Source: Rheinheimera sp. D18
GTDB taxonomy: Bacteria > Pseudomonadota > Gammaproteobacteria > Enterobacterales > Alteromonadaceae
DNA: 64,000 nucleotides
Reading direction: 5' to 3'
Assembly (NCBI RefSeq): GCF_004345025.1
Contig: NZ_CP037745.1
Span: 1,984,001-2,048,000, forward strand
The notes under the pieces are model-generated. The model had not been told where the DNA came from. It searched no databases and saw only the letters and a program-made list of their open reading frames with translations. Of this stretch, positions 54,804 through 64,000 are shown piece by piece (position 1 is the stretch's first letter; the number at the start of each line of letters is the position of its first letter). The position numbers were made by a program, and so were the translations under genes.

Positions 54804-57206
54804 TTAAATTGGAGCGCCTGGCGGTAAGGCTTTGGGTACAAAATTCGCTTGCCAAACGCCTGTATTTACATAACTTTGCCAATCACTGAGTAATTTTTGA
54901 TGATCGGCATCTTTTTGTTTAGCCAGCCAAACTGCTGTATCAACCAGCTTACTATGCAATAGTGCCCTTGCTTCTGGCGCCAATTCTTTTGCATTAAGAC
55001 TTTGCATTAGCTGATAAAAAGCAACATGTGCCACTCGCTGCTGTACTAGTAAATCTGCCCCTGTTAATTTTTGCTTAATAGTTGCAGTCAATACGGCATC
55101 TACCACATTACCTAATTGCTGCTGGCCGCTAATTCGGTTTAACCGTTGTGGATGCAATATTAGCTTTAGCGTATGGTTTGCCGAGGCCTCGGCTGCTGAC
55201 AGTGGATCAAACGCTAACCCATAGCGGCCGTTAAAACTTTCGCGGCCGTTACTATCGCCAAATATTTTCGGCGGTATTAGCGCTAACAAACTGTCTGATA
55301 ACGCCAAATACTCTGCGCTTAGGGTATTAAGCAACGCCTGCAGTGCCTGTTGTTGAGTGTTACTATCGACCCAACGAAAGCCCTTGGGTGTTTTATAATC
55401 ACCTTTTAGCTCGTACTCATAATAAGCGCCGCCAAGCAATTTACTTACTGCTTCTACTTGGTACCGGTGCAATAAATAAACTGGTACTAACGCTTCTTGT
55501 AGCGACGACAGCGCCTGCCCATTAGCAAGGTTATTTAAACCGAAGTTAGCCAGCGCGACTTTACGCACATCGGCTAAGCGGTTTAGCTCAGCTACCGCAT
55601 CAGCGCCACTATCCCATAAATGGCCAATAGCGCTAACACCGCCTTCTGGTCGTGCATCTTCGTCGGCCATAAACTCTAGCCCTTTAGTTCTAACCTGCGT
55701 TACAAGCTGCTGCAGCTGCGTTGTAGAATAGTCACCATAACCATAGGAAATAGCATAGTTGTCCCACTCGGCTAAACCTTCGCGATACGCGTTTTCTAAG
55801 CTTATTTTGCCATCGGTTAGTGTTACCTGCGGATGCGGGTAATCCATTACTGTGGATTGGCCGTTAGCACTGCCGGCAAAGTTATGAATAAGCCCAAGGG
55901 TGTGGCCTACTTCGTGCGCTGATAGCTGGCGAATTCGCGCCAATGCCATCGCTTTTTGCTTTTCTAGATCAACATTATCGCCAGTAAAAGGTGCCGTAAG
56001 GCCGGTGGCAATTAAAAAATCTTGCCGTACCCGCAATGAGCCTAAAGTAACATGGCCTTTAATAATTTCACCGGTGCGAGGGTCAGTAACACTGGCACCA
56101 TAAGACCAACCGCGAGTGGCACGATGCACCCACTGAATCACGTTATAGCGCACGTCCATAGGGTCGGCATCAGACGGCAAATCTTTTACTTGAAACGCGT
56201 TTTTATAGCCTATTTTTTCATACGCGCTATTCCACCACGTTGCACCTTCAATTAGTGCCGTGCGCACAGGCTCTGGCACTCCTGGGTCTAAGTAATACAC
56301 TATCGGCTCAACCGCTTCACTTAACGCGGCACTAGGGTCTTTTTTTACTAAACGGTGGCGAGGTAATAGCTTTTTCACTATAGGTGCATCAAAGCTAGTG
56401 GCGTAATCCATATATTCTACCGGCCAATAACCCGAGTAAGGATGAAACTCACGGCTTTGATAGCCTTCTTCAGGCAAAGCAATTAACGAATGATGTAAAT
56501 GCACGCTAATAGCATGCGAAGCCGGTGTTACTTGCCTGACATACTCACCGGCATTAGTGCCGCTGTAAGTCACCAAGGCTTCAAGTTCAGTGTTTCGCTC
56601 AAAGGCTTTACTACGCGGTAAATATACACCGCTACGTTTACTATCAACGCTATAGCTACCCTGTTTTTGTGCAGCAAGGCTAGCACTTACTTGATGAATA
56701 TCACTTTGCAAGAAATCGGTATAATCAACTAATACGCTTTTACCATCAGAGGCGACTACCGATAAGCCCGCAATAACCGAGCTAGCAAAGGCTTCTTCGA
56801 TACTTAAACGCTCAGCACTATTATTAGATTCGGCGCGATAATAGGTGTTCAACTGCTTTAGCATCACTTTATTGCCAAAGCGTTCAAACTGCACTAACCG
56901 CGTATCGCCTAGCTGGCCACGGTCTAAACCAATATCGTTTGAACCAATGCCGCGCGGTAATGAACTTTGAAAAATAAACGGTTGGGCTAATTTATCTACT
57001 TTTAAATACAGCTTATCGTTAGTGTTATCGTGATAAAAATCAAAATAGCCGCTTTGGTGTGTCATGCCACGGGTAAAGCTAGCAATAGAGGTAAGGTTAT
57101 TTACACTGGTTTTATCACTATTATTAGCGTTTGCCGCATGTACAGCAGTAACAGGTAACATTCCTGATGCTAGCAATAACAGACTTAGCAGACTGACAAT
57201 CTTCAT
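54804..57206 (-). CDS. DUF5117/DUF5118-type zinc metalloprotease
   Basis: An 800-residue exported protein with signal peptide SLLSLLLLASGMLPVTAVHA. The N-terminal half matches the DUF5118-DUF5117 layout (TNDKLYLKVDKLAQPFIFQS, DYTDFLQSDIHQV). SAHEVGHTLGLIHNFAGS near residue 435 is the HExxHxxGxxH zinc motif. A long helical C-terminal part follows. Probably an envelope protease. AAGGGAATAGGC precedes the ATG. Confidence 0.93.
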   Translation of the reverse strand: MKIVSLLSLLLLASGMLPVTAVHAANANNSDKTSVNNLTSIASFTRGMTHQSGYFDFYHDNTNDKLYLKVDKLAQPFIFQSSLPRGIGSNDIGLDRGQLGDTRLVQFERFGNKVMLKQLNTYYRAESNNSAERLSIEEAFASSVIAGLSVVASDGKSVLVDYTDFLQSDIHQVSASLAAQKQGSYSVDSKRSGVYLPRSKAFERNTELEALVTYSGTNAGEYVRQVTPASHAISVHLHHSLIALPEEGYQSREFHPYSGYWPVEYMDYATSFDAPIVKKLLPRHRLVKKDPSAALSEAVEPIVYYLDPGVPEPVRTALIEGATWWNSAYEKIGYKNAFQVKDLPSDADPMDVRYNVIQWVHRATRGWSYGASVTDPRTGEIIKGHVTLGSLRVRQDFLIATGLTAPFTGDNVDLEKQKAMALARIRQLSAHEVGHTLGLIHNFAGSANGQSTVMDYPHPQVTLTDGKISLENAYREGLAEWDNYAISYGYGDYSTTQLQQLVTQVRTKGLEFMADEDARPEGGVSAIGHLWDSGADAVAELNRLADVRKVALANFGLNNLANGQALSSLQEALVPVYLLHRYQVEAVSKLLGGAYYEYELKGDYKTPKGFRWVDSNTQQQALQALLNTLSAEYLALSDSLLALIPPKIFGDSNGRESFNGRYGLAFDPLSAAEASANHTLKLILHPQRLNRISGQQQLGNVVDAVLTATIKQKLTGADLLVQQRVAHVAFYQLMQSLNAKELAPEARALLHSKLVDTAVWLAKQKDADHQKLLSDWQSYVNTGVWQANFVPKALPPGAPI

Positions 57207-57385
57207 GCCTATTCCCTTTATTTTTCTAGTTAGTCGTTATAATTAGTTATCTATATCACGCAGACAGTAGCTCGCGCATTAGCGAACTACTATATAACGA
57301 CTGGCGCTAGGTTAACAGACACAAAACCGCAGCTGGCCAATGGCAGTAAAATTTATTACGGTAAGTAAGATTAAGCTTAATCAGC

Positions 57386-57937
57386 TTATTTTTTATTCGC
57401 TAACATTCGACGCAGCGTATTATCTTTAAAGCCATAATGGTGAACTAACGCCGCAAAAGCGTGCAAGCCAATTAAATAATAACCAAGAGTACCAATCGTT
57501 TCGTGGATCTCTTTTATCTGTTTAGATAAGTCTTTATTTTCTGCTACCAATGCCGGTAGCTCAAGGCCAAAAAATGGAATAGGTTTACCGGCAAAACTGA
57601 GTATTAACCAACCGGCTATTGGCATACCCAACATTAAGCCGTACAACGCATAATGCATTAACGCAGCCACTAGTGTCTGCCAGCGCTCTATGGGTGGTGT
57701 GATGGTAGGTTTAATGCCCCCAATAAACCGAGCAACTACGCGTAATAACACTAATAACAATACCGACAAGCCCAGCATAAAATGCCAAGTTTTTAGCAGT
57801 TCACGTAATTCACTGCCTTTAGGATAAAGTTCACGTAATTCGATACAAGCATAAACCGCCGCTATTAAAATAAACATTAACCAATGTAAGCCAATTGATA
57901 CCGAACTATAACGTTCAGAGGTATTTTTCCAGATCAT
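57386..57937 (-). CDS. Cytochrome b561 family protein
   Basis: A 183-residue four-helix membrane protein. Candidate haem ligands include His18 (SIGLHWLMF), the His in TWHFMLGLS, and histidines in helices 3-4 (LMHYALYGLM, YYLIGLHAFAALVHHY). It resembles YceJ/CybB-type b561 proteins, which move electrons between quinol and periplasmic acceptors. A one-mismatch FNR-like box lies about 80 bp upstream. Confidence 0.9.
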   Translation of the reverse strand: MIWKNTSERYSSVSIGLHWLMFILIAAVYACIELRELYPKGSELRELLKTWHFMLGLSVLLLVLLRVVARFIGGIKPTITPPIERWQTLVAALMHYALYGLMLGMPIAGWLILSFAGKPIPFFGLELPALVAENKDLSKQIKEIHETIGTLGYYLIGLHAFAALVHHYGFKDNTLRRMLANKK

Positions 57938-58016
57938 AGTTTGCCCAACATGCTCAATAATTAAGATATAAATTTAGTGAACAAAAAGACAAAAAGCGAA
58001 CCTAGCTGTATTTTTT

Positions 58017-58030
58017 ATGATTTACATCAA
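58017..58030. promoter_or_regulatory. FNR-like box upstream of cytochrome b561 gene
   Basis: ATGAT-TTAC-ATCAA matches nine of ten FNR positions. It is centred about 57 bp from a TATATC -10 candidate (57964-57969) for the leftward b561 gene, closer to a class I than a class II arrangement. CRP-like proteins bind related dyads. Confidence 0.35.
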
Positions 58031-58054
58031 ACATTAATCTTATTTAATAAAGAT

Positions 58055-58088
58055 ATAAAAAAACCCAGCCTTGCAGCTGGGTTTTGTT
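58055..58088. terminator. Terminator after gcvP
   Basis: AACCCAGC (58062-58069) pairs with GCTGGGTT (58076-58083) around CTTGCA. For the leftward gcv operon the stem is followed by seven T residues. A good T-run on the other side could serve rightward transcripts too. Confidence 0.85.
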
Positions 58089-58110
58089 GTTTTAACCTAT
58101 TATTTAAACC

Positions 58111-61002
58111 TTACCGATACGCCTCTGGGCTTGGGCAAGAGCAAATTAGGTTACGGTCGCCGTAAACATCATCGATACGTGATACTGCTGGCCAAAACTT
58201 GTTTTCACTAACATAGCTAGCTGGAAACGCCGCATATTGACGCTCGTAAGCACGGTCCCACTCTGGGTCGAAAATGTCTTGCATAGAGTGCGGTGCAAAC
58301 GCCAATGGGTTGTTATCCACTGTCCATTCACCGGCTACTACTTTGTCAATTTCGGCACGGATGGTGCTCATCGCTTCGATAAACTTGTCCATTTCAGCTT
58401 TGCTTTCAGACTCGGTTGGCTCAATCATCAGCGTGCCGGCTACCGGGAAGCTCATGGTCGGCGAGTGATAACCAAAGTCCATTAAGCGTTTAGCAATGTC
58501 CATTTCGGTAATGCCGCTGGCTTCTTTTAATGGACGAATGTCGATAATACACTCGTGCGCCACGCGATCGTTTGCGCCGCGGTATAATACCGGGAATAAC
58601 GGATCAAGCTTATTCGCCATATAGTTAGCGTTTAAAATAGCGTATTCAGTCGCCTGTTTTAAACCCTCGCCGCCCATCATGGCAATATACATCCAGCTGA
58701 TAGGTAAAATACCGGCACTACCATAAGGTGCAGCTGAAACAGCACCATTACTAGCGCCGGTACCGGCAATATTCACTACTGTGTGGTTAGGTAAAAATGG
58801 CGCTAAATGGCTTTTCACACCGATTGGTCCCATACCTGGGCCGCCACCGCCGTGTGGAATACAAAACGTTTTATGCAGGTTTAAGTGCGATACGTCTGAG
58901 CCGATGAAGCCAGGTGAAGTTAAGCCAACCTGCGCGTTCATGTTAGCACCGTCCATATACACTTGGCCGCCGTAACTGTGCACTATGTCACACAGCTCGC
59001 GAATGTTTTGTTCAAACACACCGTGCGTTGATGGATAGGTAACCATAATTGCTGCTAAGCGATCGCCCACTTCTGCGGCTTTGGCTTTTAAGTCAGCCAT
59101 ATCAATATTGCCGCGTTTATCGCAGTCAACCAATACCACTTCGTAGCTAGTCATAGACGCTGTAGCTGGGTTAGTACCGTGTGCAGACACCGGAATTAAA
59201 CAGATATTACGATGACCTTCGCCACGGCTTTCATGGTATTTACGAATAGCTACCATACCAGCGTATTCACCCTGTGCGCCCGAGTTTGGCTGCATAGAGA
59301 TATTGTCATAACCGGTAATATTAACTAACCAATCGCCCAGTTGGCTGATCATTTCGTCATAACCTTGGGCTTGGTCGCGCGGTACAAATGGGTGCAACGA
59401 GCCAAATTCAGGCCAAGTGATTGGAATCATCTCAGCGGTTGCGTTTAGCTTCATGGTGCACGAACCCAAAGATATCATTGAATGGTTTAATGATAAGTCT
59501 TTGTTTTCCAGCTTTTTGATATAACGCAGCATTTCAGTTTCACTGTGATACTGGTTAAATACTGGGTGGCCCAATACACTGCTGTTACGCACCAAATCGG
59601 CTGGAATAGACTTGCTGCCATCTTTAACAATAGCCGCATCTAACGCGTCTACGTTTAAACCGTGACCTGTGCCTAATACAATATCAAACAACTCAGCAAT
59701 ATCATTGCTGTTAGTGGTTTCGTTAAAGCTTACCGCTAAAGTATCGGCAACATCGGTACGCAAGTTAACACCAGCAGCTAAAGCACGCTTAATAACACCA
59801 GCGCGGTCGGTAACCTTAAAGGTAATAGTATCAAACCAATGCGCGTTAACAATTTCTATTGCTTTAGCTTTTAAGCCAGCAGCAAAAATATCGGTGCTAC
59901 GGTGAATACGCTCAGCAATATTCTTCAGGCCTACTGGGCCATGATACACCGCATAAAACGACGCCATATTGGCTAACAATACTTGTGCCGTACAGATATT
60001 CGAGTTGGCTTTCTCGCGACGAATATGTTGCTCACGGGTTTGCATTGCCATACGCAGGGCCTGATTGCCGCGACGGTCTTTCGACACACCAATAATACGG
60101 CCTGGCATAGAGCGCTTATACGCATCACGGGTAGCAAAAAATGCCGCGTGTGGGCCGCCGTAAGCCATAGGTACGCCAAAACGCTGGGCAGAACCTAATA
60201 CTACGTCGGCACCTAATTGACCAGGCGCTTTTAATAGCATTAATGCCATAGGATCTGTGGCTACCGCAACAATGGCTTTATTTGCCTGTAACTGGGCAAT
60301 TAATGCGCTGTCGTTACGAATATCGCCATTAGTCGTTGGGTACTGAATTAATGCACCAAACACGTCATGCGCTGCCGCATCTGCCGCTTTACCTACGATG
60401 ATGTCAAAGCCAAACATTTCGGCACGCGTTTTCACTACGTCGATAGTTTGCGGGTGTACATCATCGGCAATAAAGTACTGATTAGATTTGCTCTTAGTTA
60501 CACGTTTAGCCAACGCCATCGCTTCTGCCGCAGCCGTTGCTTCGTCTAACAGTGACGCACTGGCTAATTCCATCGCGGTTAAATCCAGTGTTATTTGCTG
60601 GAAATTCAACAACGACTCTAACCGGCCTTGCGCAATTTCTGGTTGATATGGCGTATACGCAGTATACCAACCCGGGTTTTCTAACACATTACGCAGAATA
60701 ACATTAGGCGTTAACGTCGGGTGATAACCCATGCCAATGTACGATTTGAACATTTTATTCTTGCTAGCGGCTTTTTTAATATGGGCCAGCGCGTTAGCTT
60801 CTGTCGTTGCTGGGCCAGTGGCCAGCGGCGTTTTCAAGCGAATGTCAGCTGGTAAGGTTTGCGCAATCAGTGCCTCTAGACTATCAACGCCTAGTTCACT
60901 TAACATTGCGGCCGTTTCGGCAGCATCTGGGCCGATATGGCGCTGAATAAATTCTTCGTGATTCGCAAGTTGCGACAGGGTTTTCACAGCGGAGTTGGTC
61001 AT
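58111..61002 (-). CDS. gcvP: Glycine dehydrogenase (decarboxylating), P protein
   Basis: A 963-residue PLP enzyme of full-length fused type. The N-terminal half has [12 protein letters not shown] and [18 protein letters not shown]; the C-terminal half has [27 protein letters not shown], and [20 protein letters not shown] with the PLP Lys. It decarboxylates glycine and loads aminomethyl onto lipoyl-GcvH. It is last in gcvT-gcvH-gcvP. AGGA lies 12 bases before the ATG, and a hairpin stands between gcvH and gcvP. Confidence 0.97.
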   Translation of the reverse strand: MTNSAVKTLSQLANHEEFIQRHIGPDAAETAAMLSELGVDSLEALIAQTLPADIRLKTPLATGPATTEANALAHIKKAASKNKMFKSYIGMGYHPTLTPNVILRNVLENPGWYTAYTPYQPEIAQGRLESLLNFQQITLDLTAMELASASLLDEATAAAEAMALAKRVTKSKSNQYFIADDVHPQTIDVVKTRAEMFGFDIIVGKAADAAAHDVFGALIQYPTTNGDIRNDSALIAQLQANKAIVAVATDPMALMLLKAPGQLGADVVLGSAQRFGVPMAYGGPHAAFFATRDAYKRSMPGRIIGVSKDRRGNQALRMAMQTREQHIRREKANSNICTAQVLLANMASFYAVYHGPVGLKNIAERIHRSTDIFAAGLKAKAIEIVNAHWFDTITFKVTDRAGVIKRALAAGVNLRTDVADTLAVSFNETTNSNDIAELFDIVLGTGHGLNVDALDAAIVKDGSKSIPADLVRNSSVLGHPVFNQYHSETEMLRYIKKLENKDLSLNHSMISLGSCTMKLNATAEMIPITWPEFGSLHPFVPRDQAQGYDEMISQLGDWLVNITGYDNISMQPNSGAQGEYAGMVAIRKYHESRGEGHRNICLIPVSAHGTNPATASMTSYEVVLVDCDKRGNIDMADLKAKAAEVGDRLAAIMVTYPSTHGVFEQNIRELCDIVHSYGGQVYMDGANMNAQVGLTSPGFIGSDVSHLNLHKTFCIPHGGGGPGMGPIGVKSHLAPFLPNHTVVNIAGTGASNGAVSAAPYGSAGILPISWMYIAMMGGEGLKQATEYAILNANYMANKLDPLFPVLYRGANDRVAHECIIDIRPLKEASGITEMDIAKRLMDFGYHSPTMSFPVAGTLMIEPTESESKAEMDKFIEAMSTIRAEIDKVVAGEWTVDNNPLAFAPHSMQDIFDPEWDRAYERQYAAFPASYVSENKFWPAVSRIDDVYGDRNLICSCPSPEAYR

Positions 61003-61043
61003 GCCTTGAATGTCCTGATAATGGTTCTAGAACGACTAAAATT

Positions 61044-61066
61044 AAACCCCGTGCAATACGGGGTTT
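61044..61066 (-). other. Intercistronic hairpin between gcvH and gcvP
   Basis: AAACCCCGT (61044-61052) and ACGGGGTTT (61058-61066) form a perfect 9-bp stem with a 5-base loop. On the coding strand it is followed by AATTTTAG, only weakly T-rich. It could act as a partial terminator or an RNA-processing/stability element that sets the gcvH to gcvP ratio. Confidence 0.55.
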
Positions 61067-61087
61067 AAACGAGGTGTATTTATTGGC

Positions 61088-61474
61088 TTACTCGTCAATA
61101 GAGTTTTTATAGCCGTCTGCATCTAACAACGCAGCAAGCTCAGCACTATCTGATACTTTAATTTTAAAGAACCAGCCATCTTCGTATGGGCTGCTGTTTA
61201 CCAATTCTGGTGCATCAGCTAAAGCTTCGTTAATTTCAACAATTTCACCCGATAAAGGAGCATAAATGTCTGATGCCGCTTTTACTGACTCAGCAACGGC
61301 ACAATCGTTACCTTGAGTTACGCTATCGCCTACGCTTGGTAATTCAACAAATACCATGTCGCCTAACAAACCTTGCGCATGTTCACTGATACCAACAGCA
61401 TAAACGCCGTTACCTTCGTCGCGCACCCACTCGTGGCTGCTGGCATACTTTAAATTATTAGGAATTGAGCTCAT
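61088..61474 (-). CDS. gcvH: Glycine cleavage system H protein
   Basis: A 128-residue lipoyl carrier. Lys65 in [16 protein letters not shown] is the lipoylation site; [20 protein letters not shown] and [14 protein letters not shown] are family motifs. It shuttles the aminomethyl group between P and T proteins. GAGGGTTAAATA precedes the ATG. It lies 40 bp after gcvT. Confidence 0.97.
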   Translation of the reverse strand: MSSIPNNLKYASSHEWVRDEGNGVYAVGISEHAQGLLGDMVFVELPSVGDSVTQGNDCAVAESVKAASDIYAPLSGEIVEINEALADAPELVNSSPYEDGWFFKIKVSDSAELAALLDADGYKNSIDE

Positions 61475-61514
61475 TATTTAACCCTCAGATAGTCATTTAT
61501 TTAATATAGTTCGT

Positions 61515-62594
61515 TTAGATTACGCTTTTTCCCATACGGACAAAAGCTGGCTTAATGACCTTAACTGGGATCATTTTACCGCGAATATCAACTTCTGCCA
61601 CATCAGCCGTATTAGCTGGAACACGGGCAATGGCAATGCTAAAGCCTAGCGTTGGCGAGAAAGTACCTGAGGTAATTTCGCCTTCGCCGCCTGCAACCAC
61701 AACGCGTTGGCCGTGGCGCAATACGCCTTTTTGTTCCATTACTAAGCCAACTAGCTTAAAGGTGCCATCGGCTTTGTGTTGTTCAATGGCTTTACGGCCA
61801 ATAAAATCACGATCTTCCGGTGCCCAAGCAATAGTCCAGCCCATATTGGCTGCCAGTGGCGATACCGTTTCATCCATATCTTGGCCGTATAAATTCATAC
61901 CGGCTTCTAAGCGCAGCGTATCACGCGCACCTAAACCTGCAGGTGCAACACCTGCGTCAATTAATTTTTGCCAAAAATCTGCGGCTTGCTCATTTGGTAA
62001 TACGATTTCATAGCCATCTTCACCAGTGTAACCGGTAGTAGCAATAAATAAATCACCTGCTTGCTGGCCAAAAAACGGCTTCATACCATCGATGGCCTTG
62101 CGCTGCTCTGCCGTTAGTAAGGTTGCAACTTTAGCTTTAGCATTAGGACCTTGTACGGCGATATTAGCAAACTCGGTACGCTCAGTTACCTTAACATCAA
62201 AGGCTTTAGCATGGGCATTGATATGCGCTAAGTCTTTATCACGGGTAGCTGAGTTTGCCACTACACGGAATAAATCTTCTTGCAGAAAATACACGATTAA
62301 GTCATCAATGATGCCGCCAGTTTCGTTTAGCATAGGGCTATAAAGCGCTTTACCTGGCACAGTTAATTTAGCCACATCGTTGGCTAATAAATAACGCAAG
62401 AACTCGCGCGTTCTAGCACCGTGTAAATCAATGATATTCATGTGAGAGACGTCAAACATACCCGCGTCACGGCGTACCGCGTGGTGTTCTTCGATTTGTG
62501 AACCGTAATTGATTGGCATGTCCCAACTAAAGAAGTCGACCATTTTGGCACCGGCTTCTAGGTGTTTGCCATGTAACGCAGTTTGCTTAGCCAT
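61515..62594 (-). CDS. gcvT: Glycine cleavage system T protein (aminomethyltransferase)
   Basis: About 359 residues from ATG 62594, which has CAGGAAATAAC upstream; a longer frame to 62651 would cover the leader hairpin. Features: [48 protein letters not shown] and [20 protein letters not shown], all GcvT hallmarks. It transfers the methylene group to tetrahydrofolate and releases ammonia. First gene of the gcv operon. Confidence 0.97.
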   Translation of the reverse strand: MAKQTALHGKHLEAGAKMVDFFSWDMPINYGSQIEEHHAVRRDAGMFDVSHMNIIDLHGARTREFLRYLLANDVAKLTVPGKALYSPMLNETGGIIDDLIVYFLQEDLFRVVANSATRDKDLAHINAHAKAFDVKVTERTEFANIAVQGPNAKAKVATLLTAEQRKAIDGMKPFFGQQAGDLFIATTGYTGEDGYEIVLPNEQAADFWQKLIDAGVAPAGLGARDTLRLEAGMNLYGQDMDETVSPLAANMGWTIAWAPEDRDFIGRKAIEQHKADGTFKLVGLVMEQKGVLRHGQRVVVAGGEGEITSGTFSPTLGFSIAIARVPANTADVAEVDIRGKMIPVKVIKPAFVRMGKSVI

Positions 62595-62614
62595 TGTTAT
62601 TTCCTGCTTATTGT

Positions 62615-62725
62615 AAGGCCGGTACGGCGCCAAAACGTAGCGCCGCAGCACAGTCTAACTTTATGTTATGCTGCCCTGGCGGATAAAAAGGCGTCTGGAT
62701 TATAGCGCAAGGTTGCGCCGGTCAA
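62615..62725 (-). promoter_or_regulatory. Promoter and leader of the gcv operon
   Basis: TATAAT at 62699-62704 (minus strand) is a perfect -10; TTGACC at 62720-62725 is the -35 with a short 15-bp spacer. The spacer holds a perfect inverted repeat GCGCAA-CC-TTGCGC, a possible operator. The leader holds a hairpin with arms CGGCGC/GCGCCG around 62620-62645, just ahead of the gcvT Shine-Dalgarno. No glycine riboswitch is seen. Confidence 0.6.
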
Positions 62726-62783
62726 CAGCCCCTAATTAATTAGTTTTTGTAATGCGACAACTACTATTACAAAAAAAACTAAC

Positions 62784-64000
62784 TCAGGCATGGTGGCTGG
62801 TTTTGCTTTGCTCGCAGGCCAATTTAGGTAAGTCGCCACTATTACCAAGGGCTGCAGCAATGATCTTAGCTTTAAGCCACGGCCATTGATTTACGCCACT
62901 CATACCAACAGCTCGAACCAGCTTAAGTAACGGCTGTGAATTGCTGAAACCGCGTTTGAAAACTTCCATACTAGCAATTAAGGTTTGGGCTTCCGCTTTA
63001 CGCCAACGCTCATAGCGCCGTAATAACCGGTTGTCGGTAAAGTCTTTGTTTTGTTCAACAGCCTCATTTATTAGTTCTGCTAATGCAGTTACATCCATTA
63101 AACCCAGGTTCATACCCTGACCAGCAAGCGGATGTACGCTGTGTGCCGCATCGGCTACCAATACTACTCGACCACGCAACCAAGTGCTGGCATAGCGCAT
63201 TTTTAAGTCAAATGCCGTTGGTTGGTTTTCTAAACTGAGTACACCAAGTACTGAATTGCTCGCCGCTGTGAGTGCTTGATTAAAACCCTGAGCATCGAGC
63301 AATAATAACTCAGCAGCACGCTGTGGATTACAGCTCCAAACAATAGAGCACTGCTTAGTATTAGGCAGAGGTAATAGCGCCAGCGGGCCAGTAGGTAAAA
63401 ATACCTGCCGAGCAATGGCCTGATGTGGCAGCTCGGTATTAATAGTGGCAACTATGGCTTGCTGATCATAATCCCAGTGCGTAACGGGCAGTTGCATAGC
63501 TTTACGCACCATAGAGTTAACACCATCAGCACCGACTAATAAACGGCTAAGTAATAACTGCTGCTGATTAATATTTACTAATACATCGCGCTCGCTTTGC
63601 ACCACACTATTAATAGTGCAGTTAAATTCGCAGCGCACGTTAGTAAAGCTTTTAAGCTGCTGGTATAAGGCCAGGCGAATATTTTCGTTATCGCAAATCC
63701 AGCCTAAACTTTCGACGCGCTCGGTTAGCGCATCAAATTCAATGCGGGCGAAGCTGTCGGCATCCCATACCTGCATTTTGTCATACGCTTGCGCCGTTGC
63801 GACAATAGCTGGCCAAGCACCAACATGAGCAAGCACACGCTGCGAGGCCAAATTAAGCGCACTAACGCGATGTTGCTCACCTTTGCGCCCTGCTGGTTCG
63901 CTGCCCTGCTCTAACACGGCTAACGATAAACCTAACGGCGCTAACAGCAGCGCTAGCGTTAAACCCGCACTACCAGCACCAACAATAGTAATATCGACGT
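62784..64000 (-). CDS. ubiI: UbiI/VisC-type FAD-dependent ubiquinone monooxygenase (5' end outside window)
   Basis: The frame is open to the window edge, giving about 405 residues. The first visible residues VDITIVGAGSAGLTLALLL are the FAD-binding GxGxxG segment, so only a few N-terminal residues are missing. Later, LLVGADGVNSMVRKA (DG motif) and VVLVADAAHSVHPLAGQGMN (second FAD motif) are standard for UbiH/UbiI/UbiF-type aromatic hydroxylases. In many gammaproteobacteria ubiI directly precedes gcvTHP, so UbiI (C5 hydroxylation) is preferred over UbiH. With UbiTUV at the other end of the window, the cell appears to have both O2-dependent and O2-independent ubiquinone routes. Confidence 0.9.
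   Translation of the reverse strand, partial: VDITIVGAGSAGLTLALLLAPLGLSLAVLEQGSEPAGRKGEQHRVSALNLASQRVLAHVGAWPAIVATAQAYDKMQVWDADSFARIEFDALTERVESLGWICDNENIRLALYQQLKSFTNVRCEFNCTINSVVQSERDVLVNINQQQLLLSRLLVGADGVNSMVRKAMQLPVTHWDYDQQAIVATINTELPHQAIARQVFLPTGPLALLPLPNTKQCSIVWSCNPQRAAELLLLDAQGFNQALTAASNSVLGVLSLENQPTAFDLKMRYASTWLRGRVVLVADAAHSVHPLAGQGMNLGLMDVTALAELINEAVEQNKDFTDNRLLRRYERWRKAEAQTLIASMEVFKRGFSNSQPLLKLVRAVGMSGVNQWPWLKAKIIAAALGNSGDLPKLACEQSKTSHHA

Noticed and set aside
61555-62013. 152-codon plus-strand ORF antisense to gcvT
   Set aside because: It is a shadow of gcvT: no ribosome-binding site, no family similarity, and the gcvT frame is unambiguous.
62600-62783. Glycine riboswitch upstream of gcvT
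   Set aside because: The 190-base region lacks the paired-aptamer motifs and is largely taken up by a promoter and one simple hairpin.
1-64000. Prophage, insertion sequence, CRISPR array, toxin-antitoxin or defence island
   Set aside because: No integrase, transposase, cas, phage structural or restriction genes, and no regularly spaced repeats were recognised.

Overview
The window looks like chromosomal DNA of a facultatively anaerobic, respiratory gammaproteobacterium of the Alteromonadales type (Rheinheimera / Alishewanella / Arsukibacterium-like). That placement is an inference from gene content and order: UbiTUV anaerobic ubiquinone synthesis, NarK/NnrS/NorR/RIC nitrogen-oxide genes, ubiI-gcvT-gcvH-gcvP order, DUF885/M28/M1/DUF5117 exported peptidases, DUF5610, DUF3718, MHYT-GGDEF-EAL. 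No rRNA, tRNA, CRISPR array, prophage or insertion sequence was found.

Region by region. (1) 1-13.95 kb is an anaerobic/nitrogen-oxide block: hemN (partial), ubiT, ubiU, ubiV, mogA, a PP2C-kinase fusion behind narK, a second narK, nnrS, a DGC-domain gene behind a perfect FNR box, moeB, a DUF454 gene, norR, and a divergent ric gene behind a sigma-54-type promoter. It joins low-oxygen quinone and haem synthesis, Mo-cofactor synthesis, nitrate/nitrite transport, and NO sensing and repair. (2) 13.97-22.96 kb is a surface-glycan block: a minus-strand run (GT4, WecG/TagA family, GT2, O-antigen-ligase-like protein, ElyC/SanA-like protein, ABC half-transporter) divergent from wecA and a polysaccharide pyruvyl transferase. 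(3) 22.96-29.1 kb is a decay zone. An intact RegA/ActR-type regulator sits beside a histidine-kinase stub fused head-to-head to a TonB-receptor stub by a deletion; an amidohydrolase and a cardiolipin synthase also carry internal deletions with frame changes. An FMN reductase, a serine hydrolase and a 38-residue Lys-rich protein lie between them.

(4) 29.2-42 kb holds housekeeping and transport genes: a CsaA-like tRNA-binding protein, rluF, an MFS transporter, a DUF5610 protein, a PaeA/YtfL-like CBS protein, a DUF3718 protein, an Nramp-family protein lacking the usual metal-binding residues, an MCP gene with an in-frame TGA, a DUF885 protein, and the selD-mnmH pair for 2-selenouridine in tRNA. 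(5) 42-57.9 kb carries exported peptidases (M28, M1, DUF5117), c-di-GMP enzymes, an aldo/keto reductase, rnk, an XRE regulator with a small membrane protein, a histidine phosphatase and a cytochrome b561. (6) 58.1-64 kb is the glycine cleavage operon gcvT-gcvH-gcvP with its own promoter and terminator, preceded by a partial ubiI-type monooxygenase gene.

The most noteworthy signals are the FNR-box-driven DGC-domain gene, the NorR/sigma-54 layout at norR-ric (NorR has GAFSGA instead of GAFTGA), the tail-anchored PP2C-kinase behind narK, the compact glycan cluster with an ABC half-transporter and no Wzx, several small ORFs, and the cluster of broken genes. I did not see a clearly new multi-gene system; the DGC-domain gene and the glycan cluster are the best candidates for undescribed function.
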